64,000 nt of DNA from Bosea vestrisii. GTDB lineage: Bacteria; Pseudomonadota; Alphaproteobacteria; Rhizobiales; Beijerinckiaceae. Under the pieces are notes generated by a model that ran no database searches, was not told the DNA's origin, and saw only the letters and a list, made by a program, of their open reading frames with translations. Below are positions 35,376 to 43,162 of this stretch, piece by piece. Both the position numbers and the translations under genes were made by a program. Position 1 is the first letter of the stretch; each line of letters begins with the position of its first letter. Location of the stretch: the NCBI RefSeq assembly GCF_030144325.1, contig NZ_CP126307.1, forward strand, positions 4,306,001 to 4,370,000, read 5' to 3'.

Positions 35376-36158
35376 ATGTTGGTCTTCGACAGCCTCTCCA
35401 AGACCTATGCCGACGGCACCCGCGCGCTTTCCGGCATCGACATCTCCGTCGCCGCCGGCGAGATATTGGCGCTGGTCGGTGGTTCCGGCTGCGGCAAGAC
35501 CACGCTGCTGCGCCTCGTCGCCGGACTCGACCGGCCGAGCGAGGGGGCCATCCTGCTTGATGGAGCGGTCATCACCGAGCCGCGCGCCGATGTCGGCGTG
35601 ATCTTCCAGGAGCCGCGCCTGCTGCCCTGGCTTTCGGTCGCCGACAATGCCGGCTTCGGCCTCGCCCACTTGTCGGCTGCGGAACGCAATCGCCTCGTCA
35701 CCGGTGCGCTCGCCCGGGTAGGCCTCGCCGGCTATGAAGCGCGCTGGCCGCGCGAGCTTTCCGGCGGCCAGCAGCAGCGCGTCGCCATCGCCCGGGCTCT
35801 TGTCACCCGGCCGAAGCTGCTGCTGATGGACGAGCCTTTCTCGGCGCTCGACGCCACCACGCGCGCCAGCCTGCACGGCCATCTGCTCGCCCTCTGGGAG
35901 GAGAGCCGGCCGACCGTGGTGATGGTCACCCATGATGTCGAGGAAGCCGTGACGCTGGCCGATCGCATCGTGGTGATGCAGCCGCGGCCCGGCCGCATCT
36001 TCGACGAGCTCGACAATCCGCTGACCCGCCCGCGCGACCGGCTGTCGCCGGCCTTCGAGGCGATCAAGCGCGAGGCGCTGCGCACGCTCGACCGCTCGCT
36101 CACCGACAGCGAGCCACGCCAGCACAAGACGGCCGAGAGTGCCGGGATGTGGTGGTAG
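35376..36158 (+). CDS. ABC transporter ATP-binding protein (SsuB type)
   Basis: The 260-residue ATPase of the SAM-II-controlled importer. Walker A GGSGCGKTT, Q-loop in IFQEPRLLPW, signature LSGGQQQR, Walker B LLLMDEPF and switch histidine in VMVTHDVEEA are all intact. Its C-terminal region (PRDRLSPAFEAIKREALRTL) resembles that of the P-loop-lacking paralogue at 36904, which suggests that the two arose by duplication. Confidence 0.92.
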   Translation: MLVFDSLSKTYADGTRALSGIDISVAAGEILALVGGSGCGKTTLLRLVAGLDRPSEGAILLDGAVITEPRADVGVIFQEPRLLPWLSVADNAGFGLAHLSAAERNRLVTGALARVGLAGYEARWPRELSGGQQQRVAIARALVTRPKLLLMDEPFSALDATTRASLHGHLLALWEESRPTVVMVTHDVEEAVTLADRIVVMQPRPGRIFDELDNPLTRPRDRLSPAFEAIKREALRTLDRSLTDSEPRQHKTAESAGMWW

Positions 36159-36188
36159 GCGTCATCCTGCGGTGGCAATCTGGCGGCG

Positions 36189-36752
36189 ATGACGGTTTTC
36201 CCTATCCCTCGCAGCGCGATCACCACGGCCCGGCTCGTCTTGCGTCTATCCACGGCCGCCGATGCGCAACGCGCCTTCGAGATCCAGTCCGACTGGGACG
36301 TCACGCGCATGCTGCGCATGGCCTCGTTTCCGCCGGACCGGGCTGAGATCGACGGTTGGTTCGCCGATCATCCGCGCGAATGGGTAGCAGGCGAGGCCTA
36401 TCGTTTCGCTGTGGAGCATGAGGGCCGGATGATCGGCCTCGTCGACGTCGACGAGGTCGCCGGCGGCGAGGGCGAACTCGGCTACTGGTTCGAACGCACG
36501 GCCTGGGGGCAGGGCTTCGCGTCCGAAGCCGCCCGCGCGGCGGTTCGCTTCGCCTTCACGGAGCTCGAACTATCGGCACTCCGTTCGGCGCATGCAGCCG
36601 ACAATGCGGTATCGGGGCGGATTCTGGCCGGATTGGGTTTCCGCTTGCTCGACCAGGTCGAGCGCAGCTCGCGGTCCCGCGGCGAGACCGTGCTGCAATG
36701 CCGCTACCGACTGACGCGCGACGAGTTCGCCGAGCGAGGGTCATCCGTTTGA
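36189..36752 (+). CDS. GNAT-family N-acetyltransferase (RimJ/RimL-like)
   Basis: A 187-residue acetyl-CoA-dependent acetyltransferase. The acetyl-CoA motif is in ELGYWFERTAWGQGFASEAA (about residues 97-116) and the AENxxS-type motif in HAADNAVSGRILAGLGF. Its start is 30 bp after the ATPase stop, so it may belong to the same SAM-II-controlled transcript. Its stop codon overlaps the -35 box of the next promoter. The substrate is unknown. No good ribosome site is seen. Confidence 0.87.
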   Translation: MTVFPIPRSAITTARLVLRLSTAADAQRAFEIQSDWDVTRMLRMASFPPDRAEIDGWFADHPREWVAGEAYRFAVEHEGRMIGLVDVDEVAGGEGELGYWFERTAWGQGFASEAARAAVRFAFTELELSALRSAHAADNAVSGRILAGLGFRLLDQVERSSRSRGETVLQCRYRLTRDEFAERGSSV

Positions 36753-36778
36753 CAAAACGGACGCCTAGACCGTATGAA
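36749..36778 (+). promoter_or_regulatory. Sigma70-type promoter before SAM-II riboswitch 2
   Basis: TTGACA (36749-36754), an 18-bp spacer and TATGAA (36773-36778) predict a start near 36785, at the 5' end of the riboswitch. The -35 box overlaps the stop codon of the GNAT gene. Confidence 0.7.
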
Positions 36779-36786
36779 AGGACATA

Positions 36787-36842
36787 CGCGCCGATTTGAG
36801 CCTCAGCTTGCGGGCGCGAAACAAATGCAGCTAAAGCGCGGG
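36787..36842 (+). promoter_or_regulatory. SAM-II (metA-type) riboswitch 2
   Basis: A second aptamer almost identical to the one at 33425. P1 is CGCGCC (36787-36792) with GGCGCG (36813-36818), and the GATTTGAGCC loop, CAGCTTGC and the pseudoknot strand TGCAGCTAAAGC are all conserved. The two copies differ by one loop length change and about three substitutions. It precedes the P-loop-lacking ATPase homologue and the osmC gene. Confidence 0.9.
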
Positions 36843-36903
36843 AACGAAGAGATGGCGTGATGCCGTCGACGCTCCCTCCGCCTTGTCTTGGAAGGAGCTA
36901 TTG

Positions 36904-37734
36904 ATGTCGGCCGCTCTTCACAACCTCTCGCGCTATCCTGACACCGTTCTGCCGCGCCCGGCTGCGGGTGAAGTCGTCGCGCTGCTCGGCGCCTCCGCCG
37001 AGGTTCGCTCGGCGGCGCTGCGTGGGTTTGTAGGTATCGCACCCGATGATGGGGCGGTGCCGACGGCGGAGCTCGGCCTGCTCTGCGCCCGGCCGCGCTT
37101 CTTCCCCTGGCTCAGCCTCACCGAGAACCTAGCCTTCGCCTTGCCGAAGGCAACGCCGTTCGAGCGCGAGGGCCTGATTGCCAATGTTCTGGTTCGCGTC
37201 GGCCTCGCCGTGCAGGCGACGCAGCGGCCAGACGCGCTCTCGCCCGAAGAATTGCTGCGGCTCGCCATCGCCCGTCTCCTGCTGGTCAGGCCGAGGCTGC
37301 TGCTGATCGACGAGCCCTTCGCGGCGTTCGACGCTGAGGCCCGCGAGCGGCTGGCCGCCTTCCTGCCCGAGCTCTGTACGCAGGGGCGCCCGGCCGTCGT
37401 CATCGCCACCGGCTCCGTCGAGGAGGCGGTGCGCCTGGCTGATCGCATCCTCGTCCTGCCGCAGCTGCCGGGGCCGGTCGCCTTCAGTCTCGACAACCTG
37501 CTGAGCCGCCCCCGCGACGAGCGCTCCGTCGGATTCGTCGCCCTGCGCCGTGAGTTGCGCCGGGCGCTCGAAAGGAAAGCCGGCATGTCGTGCCGGAGGT
37601 GGAGGCGGCGGCCTGAAGCGGCTACAAGGCACCCGACCGCTTCACAGGGATCGAGATCATGGACGTCACCGCGCTGCGCGCTTTGCAGGCCCCGCTCAAG
37701 GACAAGTATCGTGAGGCGCCGGACGCGGCGGTGA
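36904..37734 (+). CDS. Degenerate ABC ATPase homologue lacking the P-loop
   Basis: An ABC-ATPase-like protein of about 276 residues under SAM-II control. It keeps the fold landmarks: a Q-loop-like RPRFFPWLSLTENLAF, Walker B LLLIDEPFAAFDAEA and a D-loop. The Walker A position reads GASAEVRSA instead of GxxGxGKST, and the signature is LSPEELLRL instead of LSGGQ. The switch histidine region (VIATGSVEEA) also lacks His. It is therefore unlikely to hydrolyse ATP. The start (ATG 36904) has GGAG six bases upstream. The C-terminal 45 residues are arginine-rich and overlap osmC by 76 bp. A one-base change near 37573 would instead end the protein at 37614, so the true end is uncertain. Confidence 0.78.
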   Translation: MSAALHNLSRYPDTVLPRPAAGEVVALLGASAEVRSAALRGFVGIAPDDGAVPTAELGLLCARPRFFPWLSLTENLAFALPKATPFEREGLIANVLVRVGLAVQATQRPDALSPEELLRLAIARLLLVRPRLLLIDEPFAAFDAEARERLAAFLPELCTQGRPAVVIATGSVEEAVRLADRILVLPQLPGPVAFSLDNLLSRPRDERSVGFVALRRELRRALERKAGMSCRRWRRRPEAATRHPTASQGSRSWTSPRCALCRPRSRTSIVRRRTRR

Positions 37735-38168
37735 TCACGCTCAAGGCCAAGGGCGAGCTCGACGACCAGCACATCGCCTGCAAGGTCGAGACCGGCCGGG
37801 CGATCGCGCTTGCCGGGCTGCACCCCGCGACCGGCGGCTCCGGCGCCGAGCTCTGCTCCGGTGACATGCTGCTCGAGGCGCTCGTCGCCTGCGCCGGTGT
37901 CACGCTGAAGGCGGTCGCGACTGCGCTCGAGATCGAGCTGAAGAAGGGCACGGTCCGCGCCGAGGGCGATCTCGACTTCCGCGGCACGCTCGGCGTCGCC
38001 AAGGACGCCGCAGTCGGCTTCAAGGCGATCCGCCTCTCCTTCGACGTCGAGACCGACGCGCCGCAGGAGAAGCTCGACACGCTGCTCAAGCTGACCGAGC
38101 GTTATTGCGTCGTCTTCCAGACGTTGAACGTGAAGCCGGAATTGTCGGCGGTATTGATCAGCGCGTAA
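37659..38168 (+). CDS. OsmC-family peroxiredoxin-like protein
   Basis: A 169-residue member of the OsmC/Ohr family of thiol proteins. The two redox cysteines are in LLEALVACAGVTLKAVA (about residue 85) and TERYCVVFQTL (about 149). Family members reduce organic hydroperoxides using dithiol cofactors. Its place behind a SAM-II riboswitch and the P-loop-lacking ATPase suggests a link to sulfur metabolism, for example handling of thiol or persulfide species; this is inference. Confidence 0.9.
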   Translation: MDVTALRALQAPLKDKYREAPDAAVITLKAKGELDDQHIACKVETGRAIALAGLHPATGGSGAELCSGDMLLEALVACAGVTLKAVATALEIELKKGTVRAEGDLDFRGTLGVAKDAAVGFKAIRLSFDVETDAPQEKLDTLLKLTERYCVVFQTLNVKPELSAVLISA

Positions 38169-38251
38169 ACGCCGCGAGCAGCCAGTCGGAAACTTCAGCT
38201 ATTGGTGGGAAGCGAAGGTTCGGGGCTCGCCGCGGTGACGATGCATGGGCG

Positions 38252-38923
38252 CTATCCCGCATATGCAAAATAAACCTTCCCTCTTATCGGGTCGATGATC
38301 GTGACGCTCCCACCGAGGCCGTAGGAATAAAATGAGCCTTCGGATTGGATTGCCTGGTCGGCTTCAGCGTCCCTTCCATCCTCAATGGGGATAATGAAGC
38401 CATACTTTTCAAGGTATTCCTGAATAGTCGGAGGATGGTTCGCTGTTCGCTTCACAGACATCATTTGCGGGTCGTGATCATAGGGGTGCCAGTCCTTATC
38501 GCCAGCATCCTTAACCGGCGATAGATGCCATTTTGACGTGCCGCCCGGCAGCTTGTCTCCCAGCCGGCTTCCCTGATTGCGGGCCCATTCCGCGCTTTCG
38601 CTGGTGAGACGATAGACCACAAAGCCCGTCTCGTTGTCGCCGGGCATGAATCCAACGCCCCATGATTTCTCGAGCCGATATTCCACAGCAGCTACTTCGA
38701 GAGGGACCGGAACACGGGCGAGCAGGAACTGACGCTCATAGCGTTCGGCCAGATAGTAGGGAACGCCGATGAGGAGCAGACAAGAAATGACGATCATGGA
38801 TCGCCTAGCGGCTCTGCCAGGCCCAGGCTTTCGCCAAAGCCGGTAGGCAAAACGCAGCAGAAGGATCACGAGCCCGACCAGCAGCAATGCCAGCAGCGCT
38901 AACGTCATAACAATGGTCAGCAA
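38252..38923 (-). CDS. Hypothetical membrane-anchored protein
   Basis: A 223-residue protein I do not recognise. Two hydrophobic segments lie at about residues 3-26 and 42-60, separated by a basic loop (RLWRKPGPGRAARRS). The remaining 160 residues are soluble and rich in aromatic and charged residues, probably periplasmic, ending DPIRGKVYFAYAG. Base composition is clearly less GC-rich than the neighbours. This may mean later acquisition. Confidence 0.6.
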   Translation of the reverse strand: MLTIVMTLALLALLLVGLVILLLRFAYRLWRKPGPGRAARRSMIVISCLLLIGVPYYLAERYERQFLLARVPVPLEVAAVEYRLEKSWGVGFMPGDNETGFVVYRLTSESAEWARNQGSRLGDKLPGGTSKWHLSPVKDAGDKDWHPYDHDPQMMSVKRTANHPPTIQEYLEKYGFIIPIEDGRDAEADQAIQSEGSFYSYGLGGSVTIIDPIRGKVYFAYAG

Positions 38924-39446
38924 GGGTGGCGAATCTCCGTGACATCGCGGTCTACTTCGCCCTGCGGAATTTCTGCAATGGGTTGAAACCAGCCATTCAA
39001 TACAGACTCGCAGGGATCGACCGCGACTTTATCCCCGCCTTCCCAACCTCCCATATACTTGCTCGCATCCCATCCCCGAGGGGCGGCCATCCGGAGGCAT
39101 GTCGTTTGGCGGGGTGGGTGCGGCGCCTGCGGGCGAGGGTTGCGCCTCGCTCCCGGGAGGCTTCGGGAACCGACCTGGGGGTACTACGGCCCCTGCGCGA
39201 GGAGCTCGCTAGACCGCGCCGGCTGATGCCGGCGCGACAGAAGCGCGGCCCGGAGCATTAAAATCGCCGATGGCGGAGCGCCACGGGGCGTGCGGGTGGT
39301 GGCTCAACCCATCCGCGCCGCTTCCTGGCTCAATGGAAGCGGATCACCAAACAGCGCCTCGCGGCGCTCCGCTGCCCCTCATATGCGAACGCCCGCGGGA
39401 TGAGTCTGCGAGCGGGGATGACGCTTGGGCGCGGGAAGCGCGGGGA
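38924..39446. other. Long intergenic stretch with a strong hairpin, no supportable gene
   Basis: About 520 bases without a convincing reading frame: open frames here lack ribosome sites and read as arginine-rich. A 9-bp perfect stem, CGCGCCGGC with GCCGGCGCG and loop TGAT, lies at 39215-39236. The base composition shifts from moderate to very GC-rich at about 39070. I checked for the conserved cores of RNase P RNA, tmRNA and SRP RNA and did not find them. Confidence 0.4.
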
Positions 39447-39587
39447 ACCCCTCTCCTGGAAGGAGAGGGGCAGGGGAGAGGTGTTCGGGAGAGAAATCGT
39501 GAGCCTCAACCCAACCGCGCGGTCAGCGCTCGCGGAACGGGTCCAACGGCCTACACCTCACCCTACCCTCTCCTTCCAGGAGAGGGT
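39447..39587. repeat. Intergenic palindromic repeat
   Basis: The arms ACCCCTCTCCTGGAAGGAGA.. (39447-39484) and ..TCTCCTTCCAGGAGAGGGT (39553-39587) pair along most of their length around a 68-base centre. Each arm is itself a small hairpin (CTCTCCTGGAAGGAGAG). It lies about 30 bp after the rmuC stop. Confidence 0.8.
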
Positions 39588-39617
39588 TTGCGTCGCGGCT
39601 CCGGCGCCTCAGCCTTC

Positions 39618-40802
39618 CTACTCCGCCGCCTTCAGCTTCACCTCTTTGGCGAATGGCAATGCCGGCTCGTTCGGGCGGGCATCGTCGAATTCGAGCGCGC
39701 CGATCCTCTCGGCCCGGCCGGTGACCTTGCCGGCCGAGGTCTTGATCTGGGCGACGTCGTCCTGCGCCTGGCGGAAATGGTTGTCGAGCTTGTCGACGCG
39801 CTCGCCGAGACGGCGGACGTCGTCGAGCAATTTGCCGACCTCCGACTGGATCACCTGCGCCTCCTCGCGCATGCGGGCATCGCGCACCAGCGACTGCATC
39901 AGCTGGATCGCCAGCGCCAGCAGCGAGGGCGAGACGATCATCACCCGCGCACGATGCGCCTTCTGGATCACGTCGTCGAAATACTCGTGCAGGTCGGCAT
40001 AGATCGATTCCGAGGGCACGAAGAGCAGGGCCATGTCCTGCGTCTCGCCCGGCAGGAAATAGCGCTCGGCGATGTCCTTGATGTGCTGGCCGACATCGCC
40101 GCGCACCCGCGCCGAGGCCTACTTCTTCGCCTCGTCGCCGCGCGCCTCGCGCAGCATGGTGAAGCTCTCCAGCGGGAACTTGGCATCAATGACGAGGCCG
40201 CGCCCGTCGCCCGGCAGGGTGACGAGGCAGTCCGGCCGCTTGCCGCTCGAGAGCGTCGGCTGGAACGAAAAGAACGCGGCGGGCAGCCCATCGCGGATGA
40301 TCGCCTCCATCCGGCCCTGGCCATAGGCGCCGCGCGCCTGCTTGTTGGCGAGCACGTCCTTCAGTGTCACCACCTCGCCGGTGAGCTCGGTCAGGTTCTT
40401 CTGGGCGCTGTCGATGACGGCGAGCCGCTCCTGCAATTTGCCGAGGCTCTCATTGGTCTGGCGGACATTCTGCTCGAGCCCGGCGCCGACCTGCTGGCGC
40501 AGCCCGTCCATCCGGTCGGCCATGATGCGGGCAAGGTCGCCCTGCCGGGTCGAGAGGATCTCGGCCATGGTCTGCAGGCGGCCGTTGAGTTCGGCCTGCT
40601 GCCGGTTCATCTCGGCGACCTTGTCGTCCATCTCGCGGGCGCGCTCGGCTGCCATCGCCGCTTCCATCTCGCGCCGGCGCGAGCCGCGCCAGGACGAGAG
40701 CAGCGCCAGCAGAAGCAAGGCAAGGGTCAGCCCGGCGAAGCCGAAAGCGGCCTCGGCCCAGCTCACCGGGCGCTCCAACAGGACAAAGGCGATCTGGTTC
40801 AT
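39618..40802 (-). pseudogene. rmuC: DNA recombination protein RmuC, interrupted by in-frame amber
   Basis: An RmuC homologue (394 codons), a nuclease-fold protein that limits DNA inversions. A membrane helix lies at about residues 16-38, followed by a coiled coil with MNRQQAELNGRLQTMAEIL, then the restriction-endonuclease-like core with KRPDCLVTLPGDGRGLVIDA and KFPLESF. A TAG codon at 40119-40121 interrupts the same frame between GDEAKK and ASARVRGDVGQHIKDIAERY. A single G-to-A change on the + strand from CAG (Gln) would explain it. The remainder is intact to 39618, so the lesion is recent or a sequence error. Confidence 0.88.
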
Positions 40803-40917
40803 CCCGAAAGCCTACACGATTTGCGTAGCAATTCTAGAACGAAAGCGGAACAGTTTGACCGCTTCCCCACAAGAGCTTATGTCGCCGCAACTCCCGACAA
40901 TCGTTTCAGAGCGCCCT

Positions 40918-41451
40918 ATGGCTATCCGCCCCCTCGTCATCCTGCCCGATTCGATGCTGCGCAAGGTCTCGGCGCCGATCGGCGACATCACGCCCGAGAT
41001 TCGCAAGCTGGCGGAAGACATGCTCGAGACGATGTACGACGCGCCGGGAATCGGCCTCGCCGCGATCCAGATCGGTGAGCCGGTCCGCCTCGTCACCCTC
41101 GACGTCTCCAAGAAGGCCGAGGAAGGCGAGGAGCAGCGGCGCGAGCCGATGGTCCTGATCAACCCGGAGGTGACCTGGAGTTCGAGAGAGCTCGACACCT
41201 ATGAAGAGGGCTGCCTCTCGATCCCCGAATATTACGAGGAGGTCGAGCGGCCGGCACGGGTCAAGGTCAGCTATCGCGATCTCGACGGCAACGCTCAGGA
41301 GATCGAGGCCGACGGCCTGCTCGCCACCTGCCTGCAGCACGAGATCGATCATCTCAACGGCGTGCTCTTCATCGATTATCTGTCGCGGCTGAAGCGGGAG
41401 CGCGTGACAAAGCGCTTCGCCAAGGCAGCGAAACGGGACAGCGCGGCCTGA
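40918..41451 (+). CDS. def: Peptide deformylase
   Basis: A metalloenzyme (177 residues) that removes the formyl group from new proteins. All three family motifs are present: GIGLAAIQ (about residue 45), EGCLS (about 98) with the metal cysteine, and QHEIDH (about 140) with the two histidines. It is the first gene of def-fmt-truA, a common alphaproteobacterial order that joins the removal and addition of formyl groups. The start at 40918 (MAIRPLVILPDSMLRKVS) is the normal one. Confidence 0.97.
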   Translation: MAIRPLVILPDSMLRKVSAPIGDITPEIRKLAEDMLETMYDAPGIGLAAIQIGEPVRLVTLDVSKKAEEGEEQRREPMVLINPEVTWSSRELDTYEEGCLSIPEYYEEVERPARVKVSYRDLDGNAQEIEADGLLATCLQHEIDHLNGVLFIDYLSRLKRERVTKRFAKAAKRDSAA

Positions 41452-41485
41452 ACGGCAGGTCGATAGCTATGGACAGCGTCATCGC

Positions 41486-42415
41486 ATGAGCTTGCGCGTC
41501 ATCTTCATGGGCACGCCGGATTTCGCCGTGCCTACCCTGACCGAGATCATCGGCCAGGGCCACGAGGTCGTTTCCGTCTATACCCGCGCCCCGGCGCCGG
41601 CCGGGCGCGGCATGGAGCTGCGGCCCTCGCCGGTCCAGGTCACGGCCGAGCGCTTCGGCATCCCGGTGTTCTCGCCGAAGACGCTGAAGACCGCCGAAGC
41701 CGCCGAGATCATGGCCTCGCACCAGGCCGATGTCGCCGTCGTCGTCGCCTATGGCCTGATCCTGCCGAAGGCGATCCTGGAAGTGCCGGAGCTCGGCTGC
41801 CTCAACCTGCATGCCTCGCTGCTACCGCGCTGGCGCGGCGCGGCGCCGATCCAGCGCGCGATCATGGCCGGCGATGCCGAGACCGGCGTCTGCGTGATGA
41901 AGATGGAGGAGGGGCTCGATACCGGCCCCGTCGCCATGGTCGAGACGCTGGCGATCGACGGCAACGCCACGGCCGGCGAAATGCACGACCGGCTGGCCGG
42001 TCTCGGCGCCGATCTGATGGTCCGGGCGCTCCCGGCTCTTGGCCGCGGCGGCCTGCGCTTCACGCCGCAGCCCGAAGAGGGTGTCACCTATGCCAGCAAG
42101 ATCGGCAATGACGAGGCGAAGCTGAGCTGGAACCGGCCGGCGCAGCAGGTCCATGATGTCGTGCGCGGCCTTTCGCCCTTCCCGGGCGCCTTCGTCGAGG
42201 TCGATCTCGGCAAGGGACCGGAGCGGCTGAAACTCCTGCGCACCGCCCGCGCCGGCGGTGCGGCCGAGCCCGGCACGCTGCTCGATGATGAGGGCACGGT
42301 CGCCTGCGCCGTCGGGGCGGTGAAGCTGATCCAGGTCCAACGGGCGGGCAAGGGGCCAATGAGCGCCCAGGAGTTCCTGCGCGGTGCGCGGCTCTCGGCC
42401 GGCGCCAAGTTGTAG
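41486..42415 (+). CDS. fmt: Methionyl-tRNA formyltransferase
   Basis: A 309-residue enzyme that formylates initiator Met-tRNA with 10-formyltetrahydrofolate. The Rossmann-like N-terminal domain starts RVIFMGTPDFAVPTL and holds the catalytic Asn-His region in LNLHASLLPRWRGAAPIQ (about residues 107-124). The C-terminal OB-like domain binds the tRNA. It starts 35 bp after def and is followed two bases later by truA. Confidence 0.97.
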   Translation: MSLRVIFMGTPDFAVPTLTEIIGQGHEVVSVYTRAPAPAGRGMELRPSPVQVTAERFGIPVFSPKTLKTAEAAEIMASHQADVAVVVAYGLILPKAILEVPELGCLNLHASLLPRWRGAAPIQRAIMAGDAETGVCVMKMEEGLDTGPVAMVETLAIDGNATAGEMHDRLAGLGADLMVRALPALGRGGLRFTPQPEEGVTYASKIGNDEAKLSWNRPAQQVHDVVRGLSPFPGAFVEVDLGKGPERLKLLRTARAGGAAEPGTLLDDEGTVACAVGAVKLIQVQRAGKGPMSAQEFLRGARLSAGAKL

Positions 42416-42417
42416 CG

Positions 42418-43155
42418 ATGCCGCGCTACAAGCTCGTCATCGAATATGACGGCACGCCCTTCTCAGGCTGGCAGCGCCAGCTCAACGGGCCGTCGGTGCA
42501 ACAGAGTGTCGAGGAGGCGATCGAGGCCTTCTGCGGCCATGCCGTGCGCCTGCATTGCGCTGGCCGCACCGATGCCGGCGTCCATGCCACCCACCAGGTC
42601 GCCCATGTCGATCTCGACAAGGACTGGCGCACCGATGTCGTGCGCGACGCCAGCAATGCCAGGCTGAAGCGCCTGCCGGTGGCGGTGCTGAGCGCCGAGG
42701 CGGTGCCGGATACGTTCGACGCCCGCATTTCGGCGACGCGCCGCTATTACATCTACCGCATCCTCGATCGGCGGGCTCAAGCAGCGCTCGATGCGAATCG
42801 CGTCTGGCATGTCCCGGTCAAGCTCGACCACGAGGCGATGGACCGTGCCGCCAAGGCGCTGACCGGCCATCACGACTTCACCACCTTCCGCGCTGCCGAA
42901 TGCCAGGCGAACAGCCCGATGCGCACGCTCGACCGGTTCGATTGCCGGCGCGAGGGGGCCGAGATCGTGGCCTATGTCCATGCCCGTTCCTTCCTGCACC
43001 ATCAGGTCCGCTCCATGGTCGGCTGCCTGAAGATGGTCGGCATGGGGCGCTGGCCTGAGAACAAGGTCGGCAAGGTGCTGGCAGCACGGGACCGCTCGCA
43101 ATGCGCGGCGCTGGCGCCGCCCACCGGGCTCTATCTCGCTGGGGTCGACTACTGA
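42418..43155 (+). CDS. truA: tRNA pseudouridine(38-40) synthase
   Basis: A 245-residue enzyme that makes pseudouridine at positions 38-40 of the anticodon arm. The catalytic aspartate lies in CAGRTDAGVHATHQ (about residue 52). Other landmarks are DARISATRRYYIYRIL and the FLHHQVRSMVGCLKMVG segment. It is two bases after fmt, so the three translation genes are surely co-transcribed. Confidence 0.97.
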   Translation: MPRYKLVIEYDGTPFSGWQRQLNGPSVQQSVEEAIEAFCGHAVRLHCAGRTDAGVHATHQVAHVDLDKDWRTDVVRDASNARLKRLPVAVLSAEAVPDTFDARISATRRYYIYRILDRRAQAALDANRVWHVPVKLDHEAMDRAAKALTGHHDFTTFRAAECQANSPMRTLDRFDCRREGAEIVAYVHARSFLHHQVRSMVGCLKMVGMGRWPENKVGKVLAARDRSQCAALAPPTGLYLAGVDY

Positions 43156-43162
43156 GACCGGA

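Noticed and set aside
38924..39446. Possible RNase P RNA, tmRNA, SRP RNA or 6S RNA gene
   Set aside because: I could not find the conserved core segments of the first three, and 6S RNA cannot be judged by eye. Only one strong hairpin is clear.
39270..41078. A 600-codon plus-strand frame opposite rmuC running into def
   Set aside because: It is antisense to rmuC, crosses a palindromic repeat and has no recognisable domain.
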